A stretch of 64,000 bases of DNA from Parabacteroides sp900760525 (GCF_049860805.1 NZ_CP187555.1:4278001-4342000); one strand, 5' to 3'. Shown: positions 16,389 through 27,600, counted from the stretch's first letter. The notes: a model not told the origin generated them from the letters alone. Program-made: numbers and translations.

Positions 16389-19300
16389 ATGAAATTAACT
16401 AATCTAATACCTATAAATGCGGGAAAAACGCTTTCCCGTCTATGTATAATTGGAGCTCTGTCTCTTGGTAGCTCGTTCGTATTTGCTCAAAATCAACAGG
16501 TTCGTTTGTCTGGAAATAATTTAACCTTAAAAGCAGCTTTCAAACAAATCGAGCAACAAACGAAACTATTCGTAGACTACAACACGCAAGACGTCAACGA
16601 CTCACGCGTGATCAAAAAAGTGCCTGCCGGCAACAACGTCAAGAACGTCCTGGAACAATTACTGGAAGGCACGAACTGTTCCGTCACATTCAGCAACGGT
16701 CATGTAATCATTTCCAGAAAAACCCCGGCATCTTCCGAAACAAAAAAAGTCACAGGCGTTGTCAAAGATGAAAAAGGCGAACCGATCATCGGTGCGAATG
16801 TTGTGGAGAAGGGGACGACGAATGGGACTGTTACCGATTTGAATGGTCAATATAGTTTGGATATTTCTCCTTCGGCTGTTTTACTGGTTTCCTACATTGG
16901 TTATGATACCAAAGAGATAAAGGTGGACGGGAAAAATGTATTGAATATTTCTTTGGCAGAGAATACGGAGAATTTGGATGAAATTGTTGTGATCGGTTAC
17001 GGTACATCCAGGAAAAGGGATATTGTAAGTGCTATGTCTACTGTCAAAGGATCGACGATTAGTGCTGCTTCAACAAGTAATGTTCAGGATGCCTTGCAGG
17101 GAAAAGTTGCTGGTCTGGATATCCAGTCTGCACGATATGCAGGGGATGATCAAAAGATTTATATCCGTGGTGCAAGATCTTTGAATGCAGGAAACAATCC
17201 GCTGATTATAGTAGATGGTATTCCTGGAAGCTTAGGAAGTGTAAATACTTACGATATTGAATCAATTGAGGTATTAAAAGATGCTGCAAGCTCTGCTATC
17301 TATGGCTCTATGGGTGCAAATGGTGTTATTTTGGTAACGACTAAAAGAGGAAAAAAAGGGGTGAACCGTGAGATTAATTTTAATTCTTATGTTGGGATGA
17401 ATGTTCCTCATATGATGAAGTTACAGTCGGGAGAGGAATATGTTCAGTTCCGTCGTGACGGATATCGATATGCGCATGGATGGGACAATCCTTTTACAGA
17501 TGAGGATGTTTTCACCCAATCTGAATTAGATATCATCAAAAGTGGTAATTATACTGACTGGCAGGATTTACTATATCGTAATGCTTTGACACAAAGTTAT
17601 CATTTGAGTATTAGTAATAGCGGAGAAAAGACTCGCTTATTATTGTCCTTTAAATATGACAACGAACAAGGTTATTATAAAACTAATGATTCAGAAAATT
17701 ATAACTTGACTTTGGCTGCTGACTATGATTTAGCAAACTTTTGGACATTGGGAACAACGGTCCGTTTGAAAAGAAATAATGTTTCAGGTTTCCAGAAACT
17801 TAATACGGAAATCCTTTATATGACTCCGTTGTCTAATCCCTATTTAGAAAATGGTGATTTGAATTATTTCCCGAATCCATTGAATACATCTGGTTATAAT
17901 CCGTTGGCGGATGATATACCTGGTCAATTTGTGGATGATACTCAAAACAATCTATTGAATCTGAATTTGACTTCTCATATTAAAATCAATAAATGGTTGA
18001 GTATGCACACGAACTTTGGTTATATATTTTCGGACTATAAACGCGGATATTTTTATGGTAAGAATGCATATCGAAATAAAGGGGTGAAAACAAATTCAGG
18101 GAAAGACTATAACAATTATGATCAATGGACATTGAACCATATTATTACGTATGAAAATAGTTTCGGAGACCATAACTTGGTTGTCGACTTGGTTGGTGAA
18201 ATGCAAAGTCGTCGATATGATAGCGGAACGTTATCCGGAGACAATCAGTCGGTTGAATATACTTCTTATCATAACTTAGGTTCCAATATAGAAAATATTA
18301 AGATTGGAAGTAGTTTCCAAAATTGGGCTTTGGCTTCTGTATTAGGGCGTTTGCGTTATAATTACAAAAATAGATATTATTTCAATATTGCTTTTCGTAC
18401 AGACGGTTCTTCCCGTCTAGCAAAAGGTAATCAATGGGCGATTTTCCCTTCCGGAGGTGTTAGCTGGAGTATGAAAGATGAATATTTTATGCAAGGTGTA
18501 AATTGGATTAATAGCTTAAAATTTCGTGTATCCTATGGTACGGTAGGCAATACGGCTATCTCCCCATATCAGACTTTGGCAACTTTGTCGCAGTCAGCTT
18601 ATTTGTTTGGAGAAGAATCTTCTAATAAGTTTTACGTATATAGTCCTACTTCGATCGTGAATCTTGATCTTGGATGGGAAATATCTAAAACTATAAATGC
18701 TGGGGTTGATTTCGGGCTGTTCAATAATAAATTGAATGGTTATGTCGAGTATTATAATACAAAGACGAGTGATTTGTTAATGAAGAGAACGATTCCGTCG
18801 TTTACCGGTTTCAATGATATTTGGCAAAATATAGGGGAGACGGAAACTTCAGGAGTTGAGTTTAACTTGAATTATAATCCGGTAAGGACAAAAGACTTGA
18901 ATGTTGATATTTCACTGAATGCATCCAGAAACTGGGAAAAGATTACGGCTTTGATCAGTGGGGAAGATTTACCTAATAATAAATGGTTTATCGGAGAACC
19001 GTTGGGTGTGTTCTATGATTATGAAAAAATAGGTGTTTGGCAGTTAGGAGAAGAAGAGGCTGCTGCCCAATATAATGCTAAAGTCGGTGACATCAAGATT
19101 AAAGATCAAAATGGTGATGGCTCAATCAGTGCCGCAGATGACCGAGTCATATTGGGACAGGTTCGCCCGAAATGGATGGCTTCTCTTGGTGCAAATATCC
19201 AATATAAAAACTTTGATTTCTCATTCAACTTGAACTCAAGATGGGGATATTTGGTGAAACCATCTCCTTATGATGACATTACTATGGATGGACAGCGTTG

Positions 19301-19625
19301 GTTGCCTTCCATAGATTATTGGACTCCAGATAATCCGTCAAATAGTTTTCCGCGTGCGGATCAGGTAAGTACTTACGATACTTATCGTTCTTGTAATGGC
19401 TATCAGAAAGGAGATCATATTAAAATTCAGGATGTGACATTGGGATATAGTTTTGAAAGCCTGTTATCGGAAAAAGTTCCTTTCAAAAAATTACGTTTTT
19501 ATGTACAAATGAGAAATATCGGTTATTTGTATAGGGCTGCAGAGTTTGATATTATACCAGAGCAACCTAATATTAATTTTACAGTTCCTAGTAGTTATAA
19601 TTTCGGAGTTAATGTAACATTTTAA
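16389..19625 (+). CDS. SusC/RagA-type TonB-dependent outer-membrane transporter with STN domain (PUL2)
   Basis: A TonB-dependent glycan importer of 1078 residues. Signal peptide (1-34, ending FVFA), STN domain (about 35-112), CarboxypepD_reg-like domain (about 118-198, GEPIIGANVVEKGTTNGT), LDEIVVIGYGTSRKRD, plug (VLKDAASSAIYGSMGANGVI) and a barrel ending NFGVNVTF. The first ~420 bp are GC-rich with codons like the FecR gene. From the carboxypeptidase-like domain onward the gene turns AT-rich, suggesting a mosaic. The 156-bp leader before the start holds a CCGGAAAGA/TCTTTCCGG hairpin. SusD follows after 13 bp. Confidence 0.95.
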   Translation: MKLTNLIPINAGKTLSRLCIIGALSLGSSFVFAQNQQVRLSGNNLTLKAAFKQIEQQTKLFVDYNTQDVNDSRVIKKVPAGNNVKNVLEQLLEGTNCSVTFSNGHVIISRKTPASSETKKVTGVVKDEKGEPIIGANVVEKGTTNGTVTDLNGQYSLDISPSAVLLVSYIGYDTKEIKVDGKNVLNISLAENTENLDEIVVIGYGTSRKRDIVSAMSTVKGSTISAASTSNVQDALQGKVAGLDIQSARYAGDDQKIYIRGARSLNAGNNPLIIVDGIPGSLGSVNTYDIESIEVLKDAASSAIYGSMGANGVILVTTKRGKKGVNREINFNSYVGMNVPHMMKLQSGEEYVQFRRDGYRYAHGWDNPFTDEDVFTQSELDIIKSGNYTDWQDLLYRNALTQSYHLSISNSGEKTRLLLSFKYDNEQGYYKTNDSENYNLTLAADYDLANFWTLGTTVRLKRNNVSGFQKLNTEILYMTPLSNPYLENGDLNYFPNPLNTSGYNPLADDIPGQFVDDTQNNLLNLNLTSHIKINKWLSMHTNFGYIFSDYKRGYFYGKNAYRNKGVKTNSGKDYNNYDQWTLNHIITYENSFGDHNLVVDLVGEMQSRRYDSGTLSGDNQSVEYTSYHNLGSNIENIKIGSSFQNWALASVLGRLRYNYKNRYYFNIAFRTDGSSRLAKGNQWAIFPSGGVSWSMKDEYFMQGVNWINSLKFRVSYGTVGNTAISPYQTLATLSQSAYLFGEESSNKFYVYSPTSIVNLDLGWEISKTINAGVDFGLFNNKLNGYVEYYNTKTSDLLMKRTIPSFTGFNDIWQNIGETETSGVEFNLNYNPVRTKDLNVDISLNASRNWEKITALISGEDLPNNKWFIGEPLGVFYDYEKIGVWQLGEEEAAAQYNAKVGDIKIKDQNGDGSISAADDRVILGQVRPKWMASLGANIQYKNFDFSFNLNSRWGYLVKPSPYDDITMDGQRWLPSIDYWTPDNPSNSFPRADQVSTYDTYRSCNGYQKGDHIKIQDVTLGYSFESLLSEKVPFKKLRFYVQMRNIGYLYRAAEFDIIPEQPNINFTVPSSYNFGVNVTF

Positions 19626-19638
19626 TAAGTCGTATATT

Positions 19639-21360
19639 ATGAAAAAGATAGCAATTTTTTTATTATTTGCCTTGTCTGCAAGTTCTTTTTCTTGTGATTT
19701 TTTAGAAGAAGAACCGAAAGGACTAATTAGCGATACGTATGCGAAAACAGAAGAGGGGGTTGAGTCGCTTATTTTAAGTATCTATCATCGAAATCGTTAT
19801 TTAACGGAGCGTTTATATAAGGTTGGAGATTGTGGTACAGATTTGACTACTTATGCAACGAATGGTCTTGGAACAAATTATGGAGAGATTATGTTTTATA
19901 ACGATCCCCTTATGATTTCAAATGTTTATAATTCGCAATATTGGAAATATTTGTATAAAGGGTTAAATGTAGCAAATCAAGGAATAGAATATATTGAGCA
20001 AGCTTCTGTTTCATCGGAAGAAAAGAAAAATAAACTAACTTCGGAGGTCCATGCTTTGCGTGCATTTTATTTGTTTCTGATAGTTGAAACATATGGTCCT
20101 GCCTCCCATTATGTAGATACTCCATCTTATTCTGTTGTGACAGATGGCTATCAGCCGGGTATTGCTGTTTTCTACAAACGGATATTGGATGATTTGGATA
20201 TAGCCTTCCAATATTTGGATCTGCCGCAAAATACACAATGGGGACGTATGAATATTGGTATATGTAAATCTATTAAAATGAGGGTGTTGATGGCATTGTC
20301 AGCTTATGATGATACGATACTCTCCAACACTGGTTATACGAAACAAAAGTGTTATGAAGAAACTATTTCGTTGTGTAATTCAATCATTAATGATTATAAT
20401 TATAAATTGTTGGATGATTATGCTTCTATTTTTGATGTAAATAATCAAATTAATGATGAGGTAATTTGGTCTATTCAATACACAAGTGATTTGATTTATA
20501 ACGGAATGAATGTGAGTCGTGCAGAAATGGATGCTAATGTTATGCATCGGAATTTTGTGGGTTGGTATAATAAATCTGCTAAAAATCCTAATGTTAATAT
20601 TGATGGATTGTGGAGTCATTCTCGTGTATATGGGCGTGAATACCGTGCAACGATGCCTACCTTATATTATATCCGCCTTTTCAGTAAGTTTGACAAACGT
20701 CGGGATCAGACTTTCCAATCGGTTTGGTGTCGAATTCCAGATAACTGGAACAATGATCCTGATTATTCTGACACTTTACTGATTCGTACATTGGATGTGG
20801 TTTCAGATGAGTATATAAAGAGCTATGAAGATCGAGGTATTGTCGTTGATAATATTTCGGATATTTATGATATTAACACTGGAATTCCGACTATCAATGG
20901 TCGATCTTGTTTTCATACTATGACTAAATATTTAGATCCGAGCCGTGATGCTGCTAAACGGGAAGAAGGTTTTAAAGACTTGATTCTGATGCGCCTTGGT
21001 GAAGTCTATATAACTTTGGCTGAAGCGTATGTAAGAACTAACCAACCGGAAAAAGCGGCAGAAGTGATTACCCAACTGAGAAAAAGAGCTTTAGTTGATG
21101 GACATGAAAGCGAACTGAAGGTAACTGCTGCTGATATGGATATGGATTTTATCCTAGAAGAAGGTGCACGTGAACTGGGATGCGAATTGAACCGTTGGTA
21201 TATGTTGAAACGTTCTGGCAAAATGGTGGAATGGGTGAAAGAACATAATCCGGATATTACATTGATCAAGGATTATCATATCTATCGTCCTCTTCCTCAA
21301 GATGCGTTGTATGAAGTGACGAACTTGGATGTGTTCGTTCAAAATAAAGGCTATAAATAA
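19639..21360 (+). CDS. SusD/RagB-type surface glycan-binding lipoprotein (PUL2)
   Basis: Glycan-binding lid for the PUL2 SusC, 573 residues. The lipobox SSFSC (Cys 19) is followed by DFLEEEPKG, an acidic surface-export context. Family features include VHALRAFYLFLIVETYGPAS, LGEVYITLAEAYVRTNQPEK and the C-terminal EEGARELGCELNRWYMLKR segment and PLPQDALYEV ending. AT-rich throughout, and co-transcribed with SusC. Confidence 0.93.
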   Translation: MKKIAIFLLFALSASSFSCDFLEEEPKGLISDTYAKTEEGVESLILSIYHRNRYLTERLYKVGDCGTDLTTYATNGLGTNYGEIMFYNDPLMISNVYNSQYWKYLYKGLNVANQGIEYIEQASVSSEEKKNKLTSEVHALRAFYLFLIVETYGPASHYVDTPSYSVVTDGYQPGIAVFYKRILDDLDIAFQYLDLPQNTQWGRMNIGICKSIKMRVLMALSAYDDTILSNTGYTKQKCYEETISLCNSIINDYNYKLLDDYASIFDVNNQINDEVIWSIQYTSDLIYNGMNVSRAEMDANVMHRNFVGWYNKSAKNPNVNIDGLWSHSRVYGREYRATMPTLYYIRLFSKFDKRRDQTFQSVWCRIPDNWNNDPDYSDTLLIRTLDVVSDEYIKSYEDRGIVVDNISDIYDINTGIPTINGRSCFHTMTKYLDPSRDAAKREEGFKDLILMRLGEVYITLAEAYVRTNQPEKAAEVITQLRKRALVDGHESELKVTAADMDMDFILEEGARELGCELNRWYMLKRSGKMVEWVKEHNPDITLIKDYHIYRPLPQDALYEVTNLDVFVQNKGYK

Positions 21361-21370
21361 TTCTATTAAT

Positions 21371-22756
21371 ATGATGATTATGAATAAAATATCACGACGA
21401 CATTTTTTAGCTGCGACAGGTGCTATAACTGGGGCAGCCTTATTGAATCCATTATCGGGAGTAGCGGCAGAAACAGCTGAAGCTTCGAAAGTTGTAGGGA
21501 AAAAACTTCGCCTTGCTATTGTTGGTACTGGCGGAAGAGGAACTTCCATGTGGGGATATGATTTAATGAAAAGTTATCCTGACTACATCGAGTTTGTAGG
21601 CCTTTGCGATAAGAATGAAGGTCGTGTGGAAACCGGTAAGAAGATTATCGGGGCTTCCTGTCCTACTTATACGGATTTTGAAAAGATGATGAAGGAAACT
21701 AAGCCTGATGTGCTGATTGTAACGACAATGGATAGCACTCATCATCAATTTATTATCCGTGGAATGGAGCTTGGCGCGGATATTATTACAGAAAAGCCGA
21801 TGACAACGGATGAAAAGAAGGTTCAGGCAATTTTGGATGCAGAAAAACGGACAGGAAAGAATTGTCGTGTGACATTTAATTATCGTTATTCTCCACATCG
21901 TGCGAAAATATGGGAGTTACTCCGTGCCGGTGAGATTGGCGATATTACTTCTGTTGATTTTCATTGGTACTTGGATACCTCTCATGGTGCCGATTATTTT
22001 CGCCGTTGGCATCGTCTGGTGGAATGCAGCGGTTCTTTGTGGGTGCATAAAGCCAGCCATCACTTTGATCTTCTGAATTGGTGGATTGACAGTGATCCGG
22101 AAAGTGTATATGCATTAGGTAGCTTGGATCATTATGGTAAAAATGGAACATTTCGGGCAGAGAATTGCCGTACCTGTCCTTATACTTCCAAATGTAAATT
22201 CTTCTTTGACATTACGAAAAAGAAGAATTTGATGAATTTATATGTAGCCAACGAAAAATATGATGGTTATCTTCGTGATGGATGTGTATTTAAGAACGAT
22301 GTTAATATCTTTGATAAGATGGCGGCAACGATTCGTTATAAAAATGGTGTGCAGGTCGCTTATTCCTTAACAACCTACAGTCCATACGAAGGTTATCGTA
22401 TAGCCTTTAATGGAACGAAAGGGCGTTTGGAAGCTTGGATACAGGAATCCCGTCCGACTTCTGATGCAAACTTTGATGAACTCGTTTTATTTAAGAATTT
22501 TGGAAAACGTGAGTATATCCAAATTCCATTCGGAACATCTGGTCATGGAGGAGGGGATGCATTGCTGAAAGATCAGATTTTCTTACCTGGAGTAGAAGAC
22601 CCGTATAAGCAGTGTGCAAGTGTTCGCGATGGTGCTTTGGCTTGTTTGGTCGGCATTGCGGCGCGTAATAGTATAGCGGCTGGTCAGCCGGTGAAAATAG
22701 TGGATCTTACTTCTATACAGCCTCAGGAAAAGAAATTGTATCAGAGGATATTGTAG
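21371..22756 (+). CDS. Tat-exported Gfo/Idh/MocA-family oxidoreductase with a Cys-cluster insert
   Basis: An NAD(P)-dependent sugar oxidoreductase of 461 residues (a start three codons later is equally possible). The N-terminus carries a twin-arginine signal, ISRRHFLAATGAITG, so the folded, cofactor-loaded enzyme is exported to the periplasm. Rossmann motif AIVGTGGRG, catalytic-lysine motif ITEKPMTT, and the C-terminal WVHKASHHFDLLNWW His/Asp segment follow. An insert NCRTCPYTSKCKFFFD (around residue 260) could bind a metal. GH109 and glycoside-oxidising enzymes of this superfamily have similar Tat signals. It is the only enzyme of PUL2, starting 10 bp after SusD and ending at a terminator. 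Substrate unknown. Confidence 0.85.
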   Translation: MMIMNKISRRHFLAATGAITGAALLNPLSGVAAETAEASKVVGKKLRLAIVGTGGRGTSMWGYDLMKSYPDYIEFVGLCDKNEGRVETGKKIIGASCPTYTDFEKMMKETKPDVLIVTTMDSTHHQFIIRGMELGADIITEKPMTTDEKKVQAILDAEKRTGKNCRVTFNYRYSPHRAKIWELLRAGEIGDITSVDFHWYLDTSHGADYFRRWHRLVECSGSLWVHKASHHFDLLNWWIDSDPESVYALGSLDHYGKNGTFRAENCRTCPYTSKCKFFFDITKKKNLMNLYVANEKYDGYLRDGCVFKNDVNIFDKMAATIRYKNGVQVAYSLTTYSPYEGYRIAFNGTKGRLEAWIQESRPTSDANFDELVLFKNFGKREYIQIPFGTSGHGGGDALLKDQIFLPGVEDPYKQCASVRDGALACLVGIAARNSIAAGQPVKIVDLTSIQPQEKKLYQRIL

Positions 22757-22776
22757 AGTCTACTAAAATTTAAAAT

Positions 22777-22824
22777 AAATGCTGTATCAGGGTCAATTTT
22801 CAGTCTTGATACGGCATTTGTTTT
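22777..22824 (+). terminator. Rho-independent terminator closing PUL2
   Basis: Arms AAATGCTGTATCA (22777-22789) and TGATACGGCATTT (22807-22819) form 13 bp with one G-U pair around a 17-nt loop, followed by GTTTT. It lies 21 bp after the oxidoreductase stop. Confidence 0.75.
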
Positions 22825-22888
22825 AAAGTATGGTTGGTGTTCATTTTTGAAAAAGTTCATGTTTCCGGTTTCAATCCAAAATTTATTG

Positions 22889-22896
22889 TATATTTG
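22889..22896 (+). promoter_or_regulatory. Candidate -7 box for the PUL3 ECF sigma gene
   Basis: TATATTTG fits the Bacteroidetes -7 consensus TAnnTTTG and sits 29 bp before the ATG, with AAGGAG in the leader. A -33 TTTG at canonical spacing is not obvious. Confidence 0.4.
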
Positions 22897-22925
22897 GGCA
22901 CTAAGGAGATAAACCGAATAAGAGT

Positions 22926-23459
22926 ATGTCTAATACCACAGATGAAAAATTGATAGAGGCGATCAGGAAAGATGATTACATCAGTTATAATAAACTGTTT
23001 GAGCGTTATTATGGTCGCCTTTGCCAATATGTTTACAGCTTGCTTATGAATAAAAGTGATACGGAAGATGTTGTACAGGAGCTATTTCTAACTATATGGA
23101 AAAACCGGGGAAAAATTGAAATTAAAGAGCATGTTAGCGGATATCTTTATCGTATGGCTAAACATTTGGCATTGAATCATCTCCGTTCAAAAGTCTATTT
23201 TAATAACCTGTCGGAAACTCAGGATCAACTATCGTATGAAGACAACCGGGTCGAGTCTGAAGAATTTAGGATTGCCCTTTATGGTTGTATCGACCATCTT
23301 CCCGATCGCTGTAAAGAAGTGCTGTTGCTACACCGAATAAAAGGATTGAAGCAAAAAGAGATCTCGGAAAAACTCGATATCTCGGTAAAAACGATTAAAA
23401 ATCAGATTTGGACATCTCTCCAGAAGCTGAAGAAATGTTTGGAATTAAAAGGAATATAA
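22926..23459 (+). CDS. ECF-type RNA polymerase sigma factor (PUL3)
   Basis: A 177-residue ECF sigma factor with region 2 (YNKLFERYYGRLCQYVYSLL, DTEDVVQELFLTIW) and region 4 (LKQKEISEKLDISVKTIKNQ). It follows the PUL2 terminator, has its own candidate promoter, and is followed 46 bp later by its FecR partner. In the known scheme it activates the SusC/SusD operon of PUL3 when FecR is relieved. Confidence 0.93.
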   Translation: MSNTTDEKLIEAIRKDDYISYNKLFERYYGRLCQYVYSLLMNKSDTEDVVQELFLTIWKNRGKIEIKEHVSGYLYRMAKHLALNHLRSKVYFNNLSETQDQLSYEDNRVESEEFRIALYGCIDHLPDRCKEVLLLHRIKGLKQKEISEKLDISVKTIKNQIWTSLQKLKKCLELKGI

Positions 23460-23505
23460 TTTTTTTCGGGTCCGGAATAGGACCTTTTTTTATTTGTAGT
23501 GTCAT

Positions 23506-24507
23506 ATGATAAAAGCAAGATTCATGGGAGAACATAAACATATAAAAGACTATATCGTCGACTATTTACTGGAAGATGAAGATGAGAAACGTCTTGATCC
23601 GGTATTGGCTGAGTGGTTAGCCGAAGATGAATCTCATAGAAAAGAATTTGATTTGTATAAGAAGATTTGGGAAGAATCCTACCGTTATACAGAGTCTGAG
23701 ATTTTTGATCCTGATCTTGCATGGGAAGAGGTTAACAAGATAAACCGACAGAAAGTATATCTTCGAAAATCTTGGAAAAACATATTATATGCTGCTTCCG
23801 GGGTTGCCGCATCTTTATTGGTAGTGCTGGCCTTATCTTTTATGGGAGCTTTTCAGAAAGGATCGGAGGTGCTGGTCAGTATGAGTGCTGATTATGGAAA
23901 TCGTTCGGAGATCATTTTGCCGGACGGATCTTTGGTTAAACTGAACTCTGGCTCTGAGGTCGTTTATTCTTATGACCCGGCAAGGAAAATGCGGGAAGTT
24001 AATTTCCAGGGTGAAGGATTTTTTGATGTGTCCAAAAGTAAGGAACCTTTTGTTATAAAAATGGCCGGAGGTTTAAGTGTAAAAGTCTGGGGCACTTCTT
24101 TCAACTTGCAGGCGTATGCAGATGATCCGGTTATCCAAGCTTCTTTGGTTGAGGGATGTATCGAACTGGAGAAAGGGAACGAGAAATTGAGAATGAAGCC
24201 GGGCGAAATAGCTGTTTTCGATAGAGGAACAAATAAGATTAAACAGGTAGAAGGTATTTTGTCCCATTCTTATGGCTGGTTGGACAATAAATTATATATG
24301 GAAGATATGTCTCTCTCGGTTGTTTGCAAATATCTGGAGAGATGGTATGATGTGGAAATTGTGCTTGAACCGGGATTGGGAGAAAAGATCCGTTATAACG
24401 GAGTTATACAGGAAGAGACCGTAACAGACGTTATGGATGCTTTGTCCCGCCTAAGTAATATAAGCTATCATGTAAAAGGAAAACATATAAGTATAACCTC
24501 TAAATAG
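23506..24507 (+). CDS. FecR-family anti-sigma factor (PUL3)
   Basis: A 333-residue anti-sigma factor (a start at 23524, MGEHKHIKDY, is equally plausible). Cytoplasmic domain rich in acidic residues (YLLEDEDEKRLDP), one membrane helix (about 92-112, AASGVAASLLVVLALSFM), FecR domain (YGNRSEIILPDGSLVKLNSG, VNFQGEGFFDV) and a DUF4974-type end (SVVCKYLERWYDVEIVLEPG). Situated between its ECF partner and an STN-bearing SusC, it completes the signalling triad of PUL3. Confidence 0.92.
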   Translation: MIKARFMGEHKHIKDYIVDYLLEDEDEKRLDPVLAEWLAEDESHRKEFDLYKKIWEESYRYTESEIFDPDLAWEEVNKINRQKVYLRKSWKNILYAASGVAASLLVVLALSFMGAFQKGSEVLVSMSADYGNRSEIILPDGSLVKLNSGSEVVYSYDPARKMREVNFQGEGFFDVSKSKEPFVIKMAGGLSVKVWGTSFNLQAYADDPVIQASLVEGCIELEKGNEKLRMKPGEIAVFDRGTNKIKQVEGILSHSYGWLDNKLYMEDMSLSVVCKYLERWYDVEIVLEPGLGEKIRYNGVIQEETVTDVMDALSRLSNISYHVKGKHISITSK

Positions 24508-24637
24508 AATTGCCTATGAAGTAGAATGCCATGAATACACAAAAACGGGAAATGGTGCAACATCTCCCGTTATGAGTTTGATCGCGAAATTAGTGTTGGA
24601 AGCACTAATAATTAACTAACAATCAATATACAAATAT

Positions 24638-27600
24638 ATGAATTTTTTTAATACGTTAGAGTTGGACCAGTCTTCAACTCTTAAAAAGATATTATCTATT
24701 ATGAAATTGACAGTCGTTTTTTTGATTGCATTTTCTTTGCAGATTTCTGCATCTGTATATTCGCAGACCACAAAGTTATCATTGAATGTACAGAATCAGT
24801 CAATAAAGGAAGTCCTTTATTTGATCGAAAATCAATCCGATTTTCGATTTATTTATGAGAGTGGAAAGATTAATCTGGATAAAAAGGTTTCTGTTAAAGT
24901 GAAGGAACAGTCAGTAGAGGCTGTGTTGAGGCAACTGTTTAATAGTGAAGGTATTGATTATGAAATCACGGAGAACAACCTTATTCTGATAAATCCTTCG
25001 CCAGAACAATTGAAATTTGTCGGTCAAGATAAATCCCAAGCTAAGAAAAAAGTTACTGGTATTGTTAGAGACCAGAATGGCGAACCGATTATCGGGGCAA
25101 ATGTTGTGGAGAAGGGAACGACGAATGGGACAATTACGGATGTTGATGGTAGGTTCTCTTTGGATGTATATTCTAAAGGAACACTTTTGGTCAGCTATAT
25201 TGGATTTACTTCGCGTGAACTGGTTATTGGCAACCAGAGTAGCATAGAGGTTCAGCTAAAAGAAGATACGGAAGCGTTGGATGAAGTCGTTGTAATAGGT
25301 TATGGAACAGCGAAGAAGAAAGATTTAACAGGGGCAATCACGCAAATACGCGCTGAAGAAATAACGCAGGCGAATAGTCCTAATATCGGTGCAGCCTTGC
25401 AAGGAAAAATTCCAGTTGACATTGGAGGTGTGTGGAAACCGGGAAAAAATCCTACCATTGAAATCCGTGGCATTAGTTCCATAACGGGTTCGAATGATCC
25501 ATTGTGGGTGGTGGATGGAATTCCGATGCAAAGTTCGAGTGTGAATCTGAACCCCAATGATGTTCAATCTATTGATGTTTTGAAGGATGCTTCAGCATCG
25601 GCTATTTATGGGGCAAGAGGATCCAATGGGGTAATCATTGTAACGACTAAACGGGCAGAAGCAGGAGAAAGTTCAATAAAGGCTAGTTATAATGGTTGGG
25701 TTGGATTTGACAAGGCTGCGGGAAAACCGAATTTGATGTCTGCTGATGAATTTGTGGATTTTAAGCGTATAGCATTAGCTAATGCCGGCCAGGATAATTC
25801 CGATGAGGCAATGTTCGATGATATCGAATTGAACTCATGGAAAAATAGAACTTTTACTGATTGGTTCGATGAAGTATGGGGCGGTACAGCTTTCTCCACA
25901 AATCATAATGTGACGATCAGTGCATCAAGCAAGAAAACAGCGACTATGCTTTCATTAGGCTATTTGGATCAGGGTTCATTGGTTGATAATGCCGGATATA
26001 AACGGTTTAATGTGAATTTTAATAATACATTTAAGTTCTCGGATCGTTTAAAATTTACGACGGCGGTTTTGGGGTCTTATTCTAAAAACGATGCTCTTCC
26101 GGATCGTATTTATCATATTTATCAGTTATCTCCATTAGCTCCTGCTAGAGACGAAAACGGGGAGTTAAAATTATATCCAACTCCAAATGAATCTTTGGTT
26201 ACGAATCCATTGTGTGAAATTCAGAATAATCAAAATTCAGCAGATGAATATGGGGTGATCGGTTCAGCTGCTTTAGATTGGAATATATGGGATGGATTAT
26301 CCTATAAATTCTCAGTCGGGTTGGATTATAGCAACACTAATAAAGGTGTTTACCAGGGAAGCGATACTCGTGATAGAAGCGGTGGAGCACATGCGGCAAG
26401 TTTTGATAGTCGTACTCGTTTGTCTTCAATCATAGATAATATTTTATCTTATAATAAAGAGATCAATACTATACATAAAATAGGAGCAATGGCTGCATTT
26501 AATGTGGAACAGTTCCAGGAAAAGTCCGTTTATCTGAAAGGCACAGATATGTATTATGATGGGTTGTATTATAATTTGGAGGCAGCCTCTACGATTTTGG
26601 ATAAGAAAACAACTTTGTCGGAATGGGGGATTATGTCTTTGATGGGGCGTTTCAATTATACATTGTTAGATCGTTACCTGCTGACTCTTACTTATCGCTA
26701 TGACGGTTCTTCAAGACTTTCCGATAAAAATAAATGGGCTGGGTTCCCTTCTATGTCTGTCGCTTGGAGACTTTCAGAAGAATCTTTTTTACAGGGAGCA
26801 AGATCGAAATTTTTGGATAATTTGAAACTGCGTTTTTCATGGGGTAATACCGGTAATACGAATGTAGATCCTTATGAGACATTAGGAAAATTGTCTAAAA
26901 CCTATTATTCTTGGAACGAAGCTGCGGCTATTGGAACAATACCTACTGGTATCCCGAATCCGGATTTGAAGTGGGAGAAGACAGAGGAGTATAATGTCGG
27001 TTTAGATTTTAGTATGTTCAATTCTCGTTTAAACGGAACGATTGATTGGTATCAAAGAACGACAAAAGATTTGATATTAAAAAGACAATTGCCTGTCACA
27101 TCTGGTTTTTCAGAGATTTATCAGAATATAGGTAGTACGCGGAATAGAGGTGTCGAACTGACTTTAAACGGTGATATTATCAGGAATACTGAATGGAGAT
27201 GGAATGTTGGAATTACATTTGCAAAAAATAAGAATGAGATTTTGGACCTCTATGGAGATAAAAAGGATGATGTTGGTTCTAATTACTTTATTGGACATTC
27301 TATTCGTTCTTATTATTTATTGGACTTTGTCGGTGTTTGGCAAGAAAATGAGGCAGAAGAAGCGGCAGCTTATGGGGCTAAACCCGGATATCCGAAATAC
27401 AAGGATATTTATAACAAAGAAGGAGAAGCTCCAAATATCAATTTGAATGATGATCGATATATCATTAGTCGTGATCCGAAGTGGATTGGAAGTTTAAATA
27501 CTTCTGTTTCTTATAAAGGTTTTGACTTTTATATGAGTATGTATACTCGCCAAGGTGTTAGAGCTTTATCAGATGCGCATAAACAGAGTAGTGACGATCC

